The notes below the pieces were generated by a model. The model saw only the letters and a list, made by a program, of their open reading frames with translations. It had not been told where the DNA came from and searched no databases. Source: Sporopachydermia quercuum (Eukaryota > Ascomycota > Sporopachydermiomycetes > Sporopachydermiales > Sporopachydermiaceae). Taken from it: 64,000 nucleotides of DNA. The stretch is from the NCBI GenBank assembly GCA_001599295.1, contig BCGN01000001.1, forward strand, positions 1,736,001-1,800,000, in the 5' to 3' direction. The translations under genes and the position numbers were made by a program. Below, in pieces: positions 40,872 to 53,000 of this stretch (positions within the stretch are counted from its first letter, which is position 1; the number at the start of each line of letters is the position of its first letter).

Positions 40872-43375
40872 TCAGAACTCATTTTCCAGATATCTCAGTT
40901 CGAAGACAAAGTTATCCTTATCACGAAGGCCCCAAAATCCGCGATACTCAAAATATCGATAAGATCCCTGTTCAAAAGTATCCGTAACTGCTGTTGGAGC
41001 TCCTTTTAGTAAGAACCAAGTACCAAATTGCTTATGAAATTTCCAGTTCTGTTTCTTCAACTCTTTAGCAGCTAAATACTGTTCATAAGTCCCTTGCTGA
41101 TAATAGAAGATATAGAACAAAGTGTCTAGATTCATACGAGAGACGAACTCCTGAACAGAATCCAGCACCGCTTTAGTTTTGCTCTTCGTTTCACCTTCAT
41201 TACTGGCGTTGGAGCCATCAATACCGTCTGAATTGTCTGTTCTATCTGTTTCATTAGAAGGAATCCAAATAGGGTCTTGAGGGAAGAGTTCTGATGTTGA
41301 AACCAAATGTTGAGGTTGTCTTGATAATAATTTCTTTGCTACATCGTCGAGATCAAAATGACAGTTGAACGATTGTTCGAGAAACTTCGCAACAGAAGAA
41401 ATCTGCTGAGGACCTTTCGACACTCTGTTGCGAGCAGCATCATAAGCTGAAATAAGACTTTGTAGTCCAGGAGGCAGGGTGAGAAGATCTACAGTTAATT
41501 TGCTCGAATTGGTTGCTGATGCAGTTGATGATGAGTTTGATGTAGCTGTCGATGTTAATATTGATGTTGCTATTACTGAGTCTGTTGATGGTTTAGTACT
41601 TTGATCAGGATTCACTATAGAGGCATTCGTGGACAGAACCGCAGTTGTATTGGATGAAACGGCCCTAACCGGTGTTCCAGCTCTAGATGATACCAAATCA
41701 ACTTTATCCTTTGCAGCAGCATCAGGACTTGGTGTTGGTTTCCCATCACCAGAGACGGCACTGTCTCCAAACGTGCTACTTCGGCTCAAAGAGCCAGGGG
41801 CTTTCGTGGCTGTAGCTATGTGACCATTGCTTAAGGCCGCAGCGTATTTTAGTTCTCCAGGTCGAACTGGAGCAGGGGCAGGTTTTAGATTACTGGCACC
41901 TCCAGTGAGAGTTGTCGAGGAAGTAGAAGGAAATCCACTGGAAGAAGTTTTGCGAACTGTTCCAGTGCCGGTTCCAATGTTTGAATCCGAGTTGTTTCCG
42001 ATAATCGTTGAATTACCGCTTGTGCTGATATTAGTAGTAGAATTTGCAGTGGATGAAAGACTGCCTGAAGCAGCAGGCAATCCAGAAGAAGCCGAATTTG
42101 GGGCAGACGTGGATATCGATCCCGATCCGGAAGTTGTTCCCGTTGAATGTGCATCGTCTTTGCTCTTTCCGGTTTTACCCGGGATTGGTTCACTAACATT
42201 ATCATCCGCACTTATTCCAATCAAATCTTGTCCCAACACTTCCGACGCCAGCACTTCATCGCTACCTAAATCCAATTCATCATAAATACCTTCATCATCA
42301 GCAAAATCGGGCTCTTGGTTGGATTCCACATAGTACTTGATGTCTTCTTGTAATTCGTTCACTTGACCAGGCTCTAATTTCCCATTTTCCAGCAACCGAA
42401 GTATTAGTTCCATCTGAGTGATATGAAATCGGTCTCTTTGAAGAAACTCGTTTAAGTCCGCTATTCTTTCAGAATTCGCTGTTGCATTTCGTTTGGACTT
42501 CCGTGACGATACTTGGAGGCTATCCAGTTCTGCTTCCAAAGCTTCTGTTTGTCTTCCTAGTTCCTCAAGCATTGACGTTATAAACGTTGTTGTTTCCAGC
42601 TTTTCCTTCTCCCGAGGATCTAGTTTAGCTGACGAAGACAATCCCTCTTTTGAGTATGCTTTCATTTTCATTTCCTTTTCGCAAGCTTTAAATCGCTCCA
42701 TTTCCTGAATTGTGTTAGAATTTAGGGAGTGTAAAGCGAGTAACATAATTAACGGCTGTGGGCTAATAGTATATCCCATTATGTGTAGTAATACTTACTG
42801 ATTCGATTATTTTCCTGTTTTCAGTCAGCTGAGTTTTATCCTTCACATCATTACTTCCGAGCCACGACTTTATCTGATCTCTGAGTCTCTGTAGCTTTTT
42901 GATTTCTCTTTTCAGATCCTGTGGTACGTTTGTTAGTACAACGTTGTTGCTAAGCATCATGAGAGTAGGTAGAATAAATAATCCCTCTTTGACCAACGAA
43001 TTAACGTATTTTCTTACCAATTCAAGTTTTTCCTTCTGAGACTGGTTAGTCGACTGCATCATTTTGTCGTATATGCCATCAAATAGCTGAACACCTTCAG
43101 CTACTTTCTTGAACACTCGGTCCATTTCTCTGTTCATAATGTTAGAAAGGAGAACCATAAGAATGAAGTAATAAGTATCAACAATGGAGTGGGAAGCTGC
43201 CGAATCAAAATTGCATGGAATAGAGTATTGTTCCTCGAAGTATTCATATTAAATGTAATCATTGGAAATAATGCAAAGAATTATATTGCAATTTTTGTTC
43301 TTGTGAAGTGATTCATCCCACAACTGTGATAATGTAAGGAATCAACACTTACTGTTGTAGCTTCCGCTGCGACAT
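40872..43375 (-). CDS. NOT5: CCR4-NOT subunit Not5/Not3
   Basis: Scaffold subunit of the CCR4-NOT deadenylase and transcription complex. Four exons: 43353-43375 (MSQRKLQ plus two bases), 43018-43129, 42799-42918 and 40872-42704, giving 695 aa. Introns: 43130-43352 (GTAAGT, CTAAC, AACAG), 42919-43017 (99 nt, GTAAGA, TACTAAC, CACAG; no stop, multiple of three) and 42705-42798 (GTAAGT, CTAAC, TTCAG). The spliced N-terminus [17 protein letters not shown] and [20 protein letters not shown] align with yeast Not5 as I know it. The N-terminal Not3-type coiled coil is followed by a Ser/Thr-rich linker. The C-terminal NOT box (about 595-695) includes [20 protein letters not shown] and FKHEQF-type [14 protein letters not shown]. 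Not3 and Not5 are close relatives, so the symbol is a best guess. Confidence 0.93.
42919..43017 (-). other. Stop-free 99-nt intron within NOT5
   Basis: The donor GTAAGA follows KLEL. The perfect branch site TACTAAC lies 20 nt from the terminal CAG. The intron is 33 codons long, has no stop and keeps frame, so retention would insert 33 residues into the N-terminal coiled coil. Removing it restores [12 protein letters not shown], which matches the family. Confidence 0.88.
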
Positions 43376-45115
43376 TTTGAAAAATCTTGATTTCTATCAA
43401 ATATCTCCCCAAATGCCTGTCAATAATCAGCTTTTTCGCTCGTCTCAAACGTATCTAATAAAACCAAATTGTTGTCCAAATCTCAAGATCAACACTTCAT
43501 AACAGTCATTTGGCTTGCTAAATGTTGAATGCGCCAATGGTATATAAGAAACTGATTTGGAATACACCTAGATAATGACAAATATAAAATAAAAGTCACA
43601 GGAAGTAGTAATAACGCCTGTTGTATATTCAGAATAAAAAATATACGCGATGATTGTTATTTGTATTGAAATATAGAGTCTGATGATCATTATTGACTCA
43701 ATAGTTCAGTTGCTAACGTAGAAACGTTTGAAGCATATTACATGGGAATGAAAAAAGTGTTTTGCTGTGTGTTGATGTGCAAGTAAGAATCACTGCAGGA
43801 AGGTACAGGAAAGTGGGCGAGGGTGGTTCTGAAGATAAAGTGATTCAGAAATTTAAGTTCTGATATGGGGACAAATGTGTCCTGATTCTTGAATGAAAGT
43901 CATGGGTATTCAACAACTTCTCTATTCATGTACATGATAAATATTAATTTTATGAATATATAAATAAGTAATATTGCTACATTTTAGTTTTTATTTTATT
44001 ATAACTTTTAGTTTCAATAAATTAAGGAACTTCAAGATATAAAAATTCATTTGTAAGTAAAAGAGAAAAATGTATGACAAATCCAGTGAGACAAATGAAA
44101 CAAATGAGACAAAATCTCCAGAAAGAGTGACCAAGCCTGACATTTTAGACATAGAGAAGCGAGAATCTTAGATTTTCCGATTATGTGGATGAAATAAGAG
44201 AAATTCGGAATTTGAAAGTGGCTTCATATGGTTAAATCAATGATTTGATAAAAAAAAACATATACTGTTTCAATGCTCGTTTGGAAAAATTTTATCTATA
44301 TAAGCACCACAGGTTTTGAAGATGTTGAACTGGGGATCTGATATAAATGTACAAAGGAACTCACTTGCATCATAGTTACAGATGCTAACTATACATGTAG
44401 GGATATATAAAGCAAGGATATTGTGCTGAAATCTACGCTGCAAGTGATACAGAGAAACTGCAATCTGTCTCATAATGAGTATAGTTACTGTCTGAGAAAA
44501 GAGTCTGGTGTTCATAATCTATTTATTGTCTTCACAGAAAAACACAGTTTGTTTTCGCAGAGTGTCTAATGAAAATACATAAACTTTGAAAGTAAAATCT
44601 ACTTCTACTTGACAAGCCCCTTCATAAGAGATTAGAGTTTACTTCAGAAACAGTATTTCATCTAATTCATTAGCATTCGAATCTACAATATGTACTTTTC
44701 TTTGGTGAATTTCTCCACTCTTCACAAAGGGTCTGCAAACAAGCAATCCATATTTCCAAGAAAGATTTCCATTTGTGGCTCAGCAACAGAATTATTCGAT
44801 GATCTACATCTCATCTGTGGCTCAGCTTGTCCCTTGCATACATTTCAGCCTCTTGTTTTCTAACATCATTGATTAACGAACTATCTCTCACATTATTGAG
44901 ACTTGACTATATGCTTGCTTTCGATTGACTATATGAAGCTTTCACCTCAAATATATAGCCTTAAATTCTTAAATTACTTGCGTTTGGGTTTTCTCTATTC
45001 TGATACAATAAAAAAATAGTACTTAGCAGGCTTAACTCATTTCTTTATCACGTACATACAATCTGATCATGAGAGACTACACAAACCATTCACACTAGAT
45101 GAATAAATTATCCTG
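43376..45115. other. Divergent promoter spacer between NOT5 and the dysferlin-domain gene
   Basis: About 1.74 kb, AT-rich. Only short chance frames (up to 81 codons) are seen. A small ACAAATGA-type repeat lies near 44088-44112. No gene is supported. Confidence 0.6.
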
Positions 45116-47008
45116 ATGACAAATAATGACTCCAAACAACAATCGGCAACTGGTTTGCCTGGTCTTTTGACATCTACAACGAGGCAGTCAGTTGCTTCGG
45201 AAGCTTCAAAAGCTTCGACCAGTTGGGCATCTAAAATCCTCCCATCGTCAGCTAATTCACAGTTCTCTATAGTTGGGGGATTAGCAAAAGTCAATAATTT
45301 TATGTCAGGTGAATCAGATGAAAGGGTTGATCGAAACAATGCCAATTCTCACCATTTACATGAAATTGACATGAAGGACAACTTTGCGGAAGATGAGGAA
45401 GAGGAAAATGAAGATGATGATGAAGTAAGAAGATCATCGAGTATTGGTGGCAACAGAGCATTGCACTCCTTAAATGATTCCACGAACAGTGAATCAATTG
45501 AATCAGCGAAAATTGAAACAAATTATAGAAAACTATTTACCATAAAAGTTAGGAGAATCAAATCAAAATTCAGTACTAAAGGTTATAAAGCTGAACTTTT
45601 CCAAGTTGATAATTGGGATGAAATAGGCAACGCTAAGTATGTTGCCGGTAAGGAACAAATAGGAACGAACGAAAATGATAACCAAAATGTCTTTTGCGAT
45701 GTCATTTTTGAGAATCAAAGAGGAATGTTCTTATTCGGTAAGCCTTTTTTTTCATCAAGGACGTTATTTCCTCTTGATTCGCCTGCGTGGATGACACCTG
45801 ATGGTAAACCAGCACTAGGAAGTGTCGATTTCTATTCATTGCCGGATCCTTCATGGGAATGGAAATGGTCGAAGTGGTACATCAATATGGCCCTGGATGT
45901 AGATGAGCAGGGATGGGCTTATTCTTGGAGTTTTAGATCAGAAAATTGGTATGGTATACATATTTGGTTTCATTCGTTTGTTCGTCGGAGGATGTGGGTT
46001 CGATTAAGGCAGAAAAAAGCAATTGAAATGGAAGAAGGTAATTCGGGTTCCATCCGTTTGCTGGATGATTCGGATGCAATGAAATGGAAGCTTCCGTCAA
46101 CGGTTGTTAATGACATGAGTGAAATTGAGGTGAAAGAGGAATTGATTTCTGAAAGATTGAGAGGTAAGTCACTTTCAAAACGTAGTTCATTATCAGCAGA
46201 GGAAAACTTTGATGGTGATGAAGATGGCAATACATGTTTATCTGATATTGAAGTTAATGGTGGGAAGCAAGATATTAGTGAAGGTGATAGCAAGTCACAG
46301 CGTGGAACTCGAATAAGAATCAGCAGAAACCAATCCAAGAATGATTCTAAATCCCTGGAAGGCTCTAATGACAGTGTTCTGTATGTGAAAAATGGCTATT
46401 TGACAGCCGAATCGAGAAAGAAAGACGAAAGCGTTGAAGTTTTAGAGCTAATTCGAGAAATCCAAACAATGAAACTTGATAGACAAAGAAGTGAAGCTGT
46501 CATTCACTTTTTGGATGATAATTTATTCGATATCAGACAACTGAAAGCTTTAGGAGCCCATTTGGGAAATATAATTTGCGAGTATGTATTTTATGATTCA
46601 AAGCGATTACTTCTAGTTAAACTAGAAGGATATTTGAATAGGAAAGAACTAGAAGCAACATCTGAGTTTTTAACAGCTGGATCAATGGGCTCTGTAATGG
46701 AAAACCTCACTAAGAGCAAATCATCAGAAAGTCGTATTGAGGTTCCTACAGTTGGAGGTCCCCGAATTGTGATTACAGAAGGCGATGAACTGGCCTCTGA
46801 TTCTGAATGGAAAGAAGGAATTAGAAACGAACCAGATAAAACAATAAACACTCCGACAAAAACCAAAACTAGTGAAAATGCAAGGCAGAGTGGTAATGAA
46901 TGGTTACAAGCAGTTCGAAGTCTGAAACAACATATTGAAAATGCATTAGCAAATGATGATTATTTCATTGCTGGCGGGGCAAACCAGTATAATCTTCTAA
47001 TGAATTAG
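45116..47008 (+). CDS. Dysferlin-domain protein (peroxin/Spo73/Mug65-like)
   Basis: 630 aa with an acidic, Ser-rich N-terminus (residues 1-135). A dysferlin region at about 138-297 follows. Its DysFN part carries QRGMFLFGKPFFSSRTLFP and LDSPAWMTPDG, and its DysFC part carries DPSWEWKWSKWYINM, WAYSWSF and WYGIHIWFHSFVRRRMWVR. The tryptophan/arginine pattern is diagnostic. The C-terminal half is hydrophilic with a helical segment (ELIREIQTMKLDRQRSEAVI). Unlike Pex30-type peroxins, no membrane reticulon-like segment is seen before the domain. That fits soluble relatives such as Spo73 (prospore membrane growth) or Mug65, which are meiotic in other yeasts. The exact role is unknown. The tail contains ANDDYFIAGGANQYNLLMN. 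Confidence 0.8.
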   Translation: MTNNDSKQQSATGLPGLLTSTTRQSVASEASKASTSWASKILPSSANSQFSIVGGLAKVNNFMSGESDERVDRNNANSHHLHEIDMKDNFAEDEEEENEDDDEVRRSSSIGGNRALHSLNDSTNSESIESAKIETNYRKLFTIKVRRIKSKFSTKGYKAELFQVDNWDEIGNAKYVAGKEQIGTNENDNQNVFCDVIFENQRGMFLFGKPFFSSRTLFPLDSPAWMTPDGKPALGSVDFYSLPDPSWEWKWSKWYINMALDVDEQGWAYSWSFRSENWYGIHIWFHSFVRRRMWVRLRQKKAIEMEEGNSGSIRLLDDSDAMKWKLPSTVVNDMSEIEVKEELISERLRGKSLSKRSSLSAEENFDGDEDGNTCLSDIEVNGGKQDISEGDSKSQRGTRIRISRNQSKNDSKSLEGSNDSVLYVKNGYLTAESRKKDESVEVLELIREIQTMKLDRQRSEAVIHFLDDNLFDIRQLKALGAHLGNIICEYVFYDSKRLLLVKLEGYLNRKELEATSEFLTAGSMGSVMENLTKSKSSESRIEVPTVGGPRIVITEGDELASDSEWKEGIRNEPDKTINTPTKTKTSENARQSGNEWLQAVRSLKQHIENALANDDYFIAGGANQYNLLMN

Positions 47009-50000
47009 AATTCAAAAAATGAGTGATTTTGAGTACTGGCCATCTGGTTATCTGAGGATTACAGATGCTCAATAATGACATCAAGGTGTGTAAATTACTT
47101 CTATGTGGTGGGATTGTAGTATATATTTAGAGTGTTTAGGGTGTTTAGGAAAGGGAAGACAACAACTGATAACTGGAAATATCTAAGAAAATATAAGAAA
47201 AAGAATTATAAATTAGCTTAAGGAAATTGAAGTAAATATTTCATGTCGTAATTTTCATTGTAATGGTATCTGTTCTTTTTCCGATAACCTATTTGATTGA
47301 TATACATATGGGGACCTGACTAGGTGAGAGTGAAGAAATGATGAGGTATTTCCTCGATAAAGAAATAAACTTCGGGAACTAATAAAGTTTCAGCGCAGAT
47401 TTAACCTTAATTTATTTTCTAAGAACTTTATGAGCTGAAATAGTGTTTAACTAAATCTCGTAAACCTTTAATCAAAGGAAAATAAAATTACATCGGCTTT
47501 CAATGCTCATCTTATCTTTATTAGTTTAACTTTGAATGAACAGGGTGGAAAATACATTAGGAACTTCGGAAATCTGCGAAGCTCAAACCTTTTTGATTTT
47601 GGTTTATTTTTTCTAAATAGAGATTTGACATTTTTACATGTTCGGATATGTTCGCGACTTGTTTCATTAGTGATATTTACGAGATAAGAACGGGTGCGTT
47701 GAAGACTTACAAACCAGTTCTGGTATCTCAATGAACATCTTCTGGTCAGAACAACAGAAAGTACAAGCGGAATATTTGGAAATAGTTTCTCAGCTTTTCG
47801 CTATAATAGAACCTAAAATATAAAAGAGACAAGTACCAGAAACTTACTGCTATTAAGTGTATGCCGCTATTTTGGTACATTATTTTGACAGCCAGTCAGA
47901 TGAGATGATTGAGTTTTCAGAAAATACCGAGATGCTTGAGAGAACCGAAAATGATGATTTGATGGAACTAAATTTTATCATCTCTTAAATTTTAAGTTCT
48001 TAATTGACAACGTAGAATTATGGTATGCTCTCTTAGATTTTATATTTCTCCAACCATGTATTTTAGGTAGCTATGAAGTCAATGAAGCCGTAAAAATATA
48101 AAGAACTAGATATCAATATATAGTTTTCCCCTTATACATTACGATTTTAGACAATTAAAGGAAACGTCTCTTTCAAGTTTATTCACATTCTTATATTAAT
48201 ATCATTGTTTCGCCTAAACAGGTTTGCTGTAGTTATTCATTCATAGAACTGGAACTTTGTCAGCTTTATAACCATCACACATCAAACTTCAGGAGCAGAG
48301 CAGTTTCAAATGGTGGTTAACCTGGCTCAATATATTTACAAATGTATAATTCAAAACATGAAATGAGGAAAAAACATTATTAACTTTGTTTTCTAGTAAT
48401 TTAGCTTACTTACCCTTTGAAAGTTCCATGACATCCAGTTCTCAGTGGTCATTGTTTGCTTTCGAACTGAATGATTGATTAACACAAATCTATTCCATAC
48501 ATTTCTTTAAAGTTTGGTTCAAGCATCCAATTATTTCTCTTGGATAGTCTGCATGACATAAATGGAAAGTCCAGTTCTCATTAGTAAGGAGATTAAATGT
48601 AACTCTTCTGATAGTCTCCACTTCTGATCAGCACTGCTAAGCTTGTTACTTTACTTTTCCTAATCTGACCTTCATTCACCATATCCTTCAGAGTTTTACA
48701 CTGTAATTATAATTTAGTTTCCTTTAAACTTTGTCTTCCCAAAAAGGTTTGTAATTAGTTCATAGTTCTGAAGTCAGTGAACAAGCTCTAACTTCAGTAA
48801 TATTCTGATAGTTGGAAAAATCTTGAACATAAATTAGCCAAATGTTCTGTTCCATTTCTCCAATTCAGCCAGAATTGCTAAAAGTTAAAACTCTACTTAA
48901 AATATATTTCCAGCTTCATTATTAGAATATTTTTCTTAATGTTTTGACAACATTGGTAGAAGAAAAGGGATGAAAAGAATTTAAGCGAGTTACCAGTAAT
49001 TGATAACAAATGAATGAACTGACAGTGAAATAAAAAAGATAGTTCTTTTGAGACAGTTACTACTACTAGTACTATACTAGTATTATTATCATCCTGTCCA
49101 CGTATTTTTGGTTTTATCATGTATATTCTTTTGACCAATATTTTGATCTTTGTTTTGCTTTAGTATGTTTCCTAAGTTTCTAAAGTTTCCTAAACTTCTA
49201 CGTACTCAGTATCAGAACTAGGATGTTGAGGAATAAGTTTCTGGTTTTTGCCAGTAATTATAGATTTTCAGTTTAGTTAATGAATAACTTACCCTTGTAG
49301 GTTGTCGAACATGATATCAGAGTAAAAAGTACGATTTCTTAGAAATACAGATAGCACCATATGTATTGTATGGTATGAAATGGCATATGGTCTATTCCCT
49401 CTATTGATGATTGGAAACAGTTTTTGAAACGTTTATCAAACTTTGTAGAACCTGGAATCCAATAAAAAAGAAATTAATAACAGTAGATATTACATAAGTC
49501 AGAGTTTATTTTAATACTTGGTTTCGGTACGAAGCCTTTACTTTTAATTAGAGGAACAGATGCTTTCAACAAGGGATAGCAATCGCCAGTAGAAGTTCAT
49601 ACAGCTATATAGCTAATTCAAGTAAATTGGGTATATAATAATCTTGAAGTATCTGATTTAACGTATTTGGTTTAGCAATTAATCGATATTAATTCTGGAA
49701 CATCAGTTTTTGGTAGCCATTAAATTTTGGCTCAAAAGCATCGAGCTACTTCTTTGAAATTGCCATTTGAACTGAGTTTAGATTTCTTTATTTCAAACCT
49801 TCTTATTGACTAGAAAAACTTCTGATTCACCTTGATGATTATAAAGAGATATTCTGTTGATTAAGTTGAATTTAAATTTGCCTTATCTAATCAACATTTA
49901 TCTAATCAACACTCAATATTGAGTGATAAGGTCCTGAATTCTTCCATGGCCCATTAAAGAATATGACTATGCATAGAGTACATTCGAAAATTTCAGGATT

Positions 50001-53000
50001 ACATACTTCAACTTTCAACATATTAGTTTTCCTGATACTATACAATCGTATTAGATTTACAAGAATAATATTATAACTAATAAATTGAGTGATTGATAGA
50101 TATCGCAAGCAAGATATGTGTTATTCATCGCTAATACTGAAAATTTACATCATCCAGTAGCTCTCAAGATAAGAAAACCTCTGAATGCTATTATCAATAA
50201 GTTCATTCTTATCTAATTTGGTTAAATGGTTGGTAACTATTTCTTGAGGAACTCTTCTTATTCGTCGAAAGCGGAGTGAACAAGTCAAAATGGTAGTCAT
50301 ATATCCTACTTGGTGTGACTACTACTTCGAATATTGTTTAATTCTTACATCTCTAGTGTGAGCATTATGTAATAATGAGTCAAGTACAGTCGTGTTTTGA
50401 GTCCTTTGAAGTTAAAATGCCCCAAGAAATTTTTAGCTCAAGTACTGTTATTGAGTGAATGATATGGAAGATGCGTAGGATACTTTAATTCTTGATGCGC
50501 TTCGAGTGAATTATTTCTCTAGTAGCTCAATTACCTTTAACTTCTATATTTGGTTAATGTTTAGTTCGAAAAATGAAAATTGTCACCTTCTGTTTCCTTA
50601 AAAGGAGATTGTTTCTCCTGCAATTACAAATGTTAAAAGCTAAGTCTAACTTTATCTTCAGGTTGCCGAATTAACTTTAGTTTCTAACTCTAATTTCTAG
50701 ATTTCTTCCCTTTCCTTCTATTGTTTGTTTACTTCAGACAACCAATTTTTTATGTTGTGCAAAATATGAAGATGCTTGAACAGAGGTTGAAGAAATCATA
50801 CAGTAGACAGTATACTAATCAAGATAATGTATCAAAACATAAGGAAGGAGTAATGCAATATAGAACATGGAGTTAATAAAGTCCTTTTCTAGACATATGT
50901 CAATAACTGATATTTTCAGGAGTTTTAGAGAAGTCCATATGATCACATTACCGCTCGCGAAGGGCTAGAGTCTCCGGCTGTTATCATTCTTTTGTATTTA
51001 CCAATTTTCAGACAATTGCACATTCTGGAATAGCAAGGAGGACTATGATTACTCAGTCTATAAAGCTCTTTTCACAACAATTACTTCGATTGAGCAAGTA
51101 GTCCATAAATCTGAGCCGTTGATTTCCAGTTCTTGAAAGGTACCCTTCTGTTGATTACCAAATTCAGCTTAATGTCAAAAAGTATATGTCCAAATTTGGA
51201 AATCAATATTTTAGTTGGAGAAAGATATATCTCATCTTATGGATATCAATCTTCATAGGGCATCAAAAGCCAAGATGGTGGATTCTAGGATATTTACTAG
51301 TTACTTAATCAAAGTTATGAGTTTTCTAATAACGACATTATTCGTAGACAGTTCAGTCTTAATTCAACATGTATAAAGGATGATCATCAACTGAAGTTAA
51401 TGCTGCGATTAGCTCAATTTCATTATAATTTCATCACTTGAAATTGCAATCTCAGCGAATATTATGAAGTTCTAGTTCATCCTTTCCTCAATGTAAAATC
51501 CGTGAATCTTCTTAGACTAATAATTGTTCCAACTTCTCTGAAAGCTTCTTTGTACAGTAAATGGAATTCTTATGCTGCCCAACGAAAGAATATCTCAACC
51601 TAGAAATTATCTCACTAAAATGAAATAACACAAATTTTTATTCCAATTAACTATCAAGTACTTTATATGATAGCTTATTTTGCTGGATACTTAAGTTGAG
51701 TACAGGAAGCCCCTATGCAAGGGTAATAATCAGGAATTTCTCTCAAGGATGGATGAGTTATATCCGTCAGAAGTTTGCTTGATACATCGTTTGAAATTCG
51801 AAAAACATATCATTCTTCTCTATGGTTTCGTCATTACCTGAGAGTGAGATAATTAGTGGTTTCCCTTTTGATTGAGGAAATACTCGGCTTCCACTAATCA
51901 CTAATCTAGAAGAATCTTGACTANAAAGGTATAACTTCTCACTTCCTGTCTTCCATCGAACTAACGGACGGCCACCTTATACCTATGTTCTAATACTGTA
52001 TGTCGTAATACTTAATGTACCACTATATCTCGTATATAATAGTTACTAATCATCAATAAACTTTGCTCGTAGTCGAAGAAGACATTTTTTCTCTTCGAAT
52101 TCAACGCCAATTCTTCATGATAGCACAAGCGCCGAAGTTAACTTTTAATTGGCTAATGCTTCAATGCAATTCTGCATTTCAATTCTAAAATCCAAATAAT
52201 TAATCCGAAAACATATAAGAATCTGAAAAGGAGTTTAACTTAATACTGGAAATGATAGATGACAAGTAAAATTTAGATATAACGAACTTGCTAATCTAAC
52301 CTTATAACTTCGCAGTATTTATAGTTTTGTCTGAGATTGGTTTTGNGCATCAAAGCTTATTCTACCTGCATATGGTGGAGAATCATCGTATTGCTCATCT
52401 TCCGAAAGAACTTTCTTTCATTGAAGCGCGTTGATATCATAATTTTAATAAATTTAGTAAATATAACAGAATTTAATAGATATCATTAAGAGTATGCACG
52501 GAAAAGAAATGAAGAACTAAAAGTTAGTTGGACTATGGAAAAAATGATTTTATTGATACTGAAACTTCTCATATGTAAACATATTAGGTAGCTTTAAATG
52601 GATTTGAAATATTCGGGTTCCTAGGATTTGTTATCGCTATTATTTTCTTCGGGATATTGGTAGTAATATTCATATGCCGAAAAGTTATTGCAAATCTGTT
52701 TCCAAGTCTTAGGTGACTAATTAGGAAATATTCGAACAAAAGAAGAATAGTGCATCTACACTTCCATATAGGTATGGCAGTCGCGGGCCAGAGGTATAAA
52801 ATTGACGTGTTTATGCATTAGATGATTATAAAACCCAATTATAGGAAATAATTACCATCTTGATTTGGCACGATACGGGATGAGATTAAAGGGGATGGTT
52901 AGTTCAGTTTAATGAAAATACATCGCTAGTTTAGTGAGAGTAGAATAGAAACTAAATGATCCGAATAAGATGTGAGGAGCACTAGAGATAAATGGAAACT

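Noticed and set aside
42763-43158. A single long NOT5 exon starting [15 protein letters not shown]
   Set aside because: The upstream exon MSQRKLQ with a clean donor, and the CTAAC/AACAG signals, show that the first residues of this frame are intron.
48514-48530. GGTTCAAGCATCC resembling a tRNA B box
   Set aside because: No A box, no acceptor-stem pairing and no T-loop symmetry are found around it.
49530-49550. GCCTTTACTTTTA resembling the U5 snRNA loop
   Set aside because: It does not match the conserved loop exactly and no stem flanks it.
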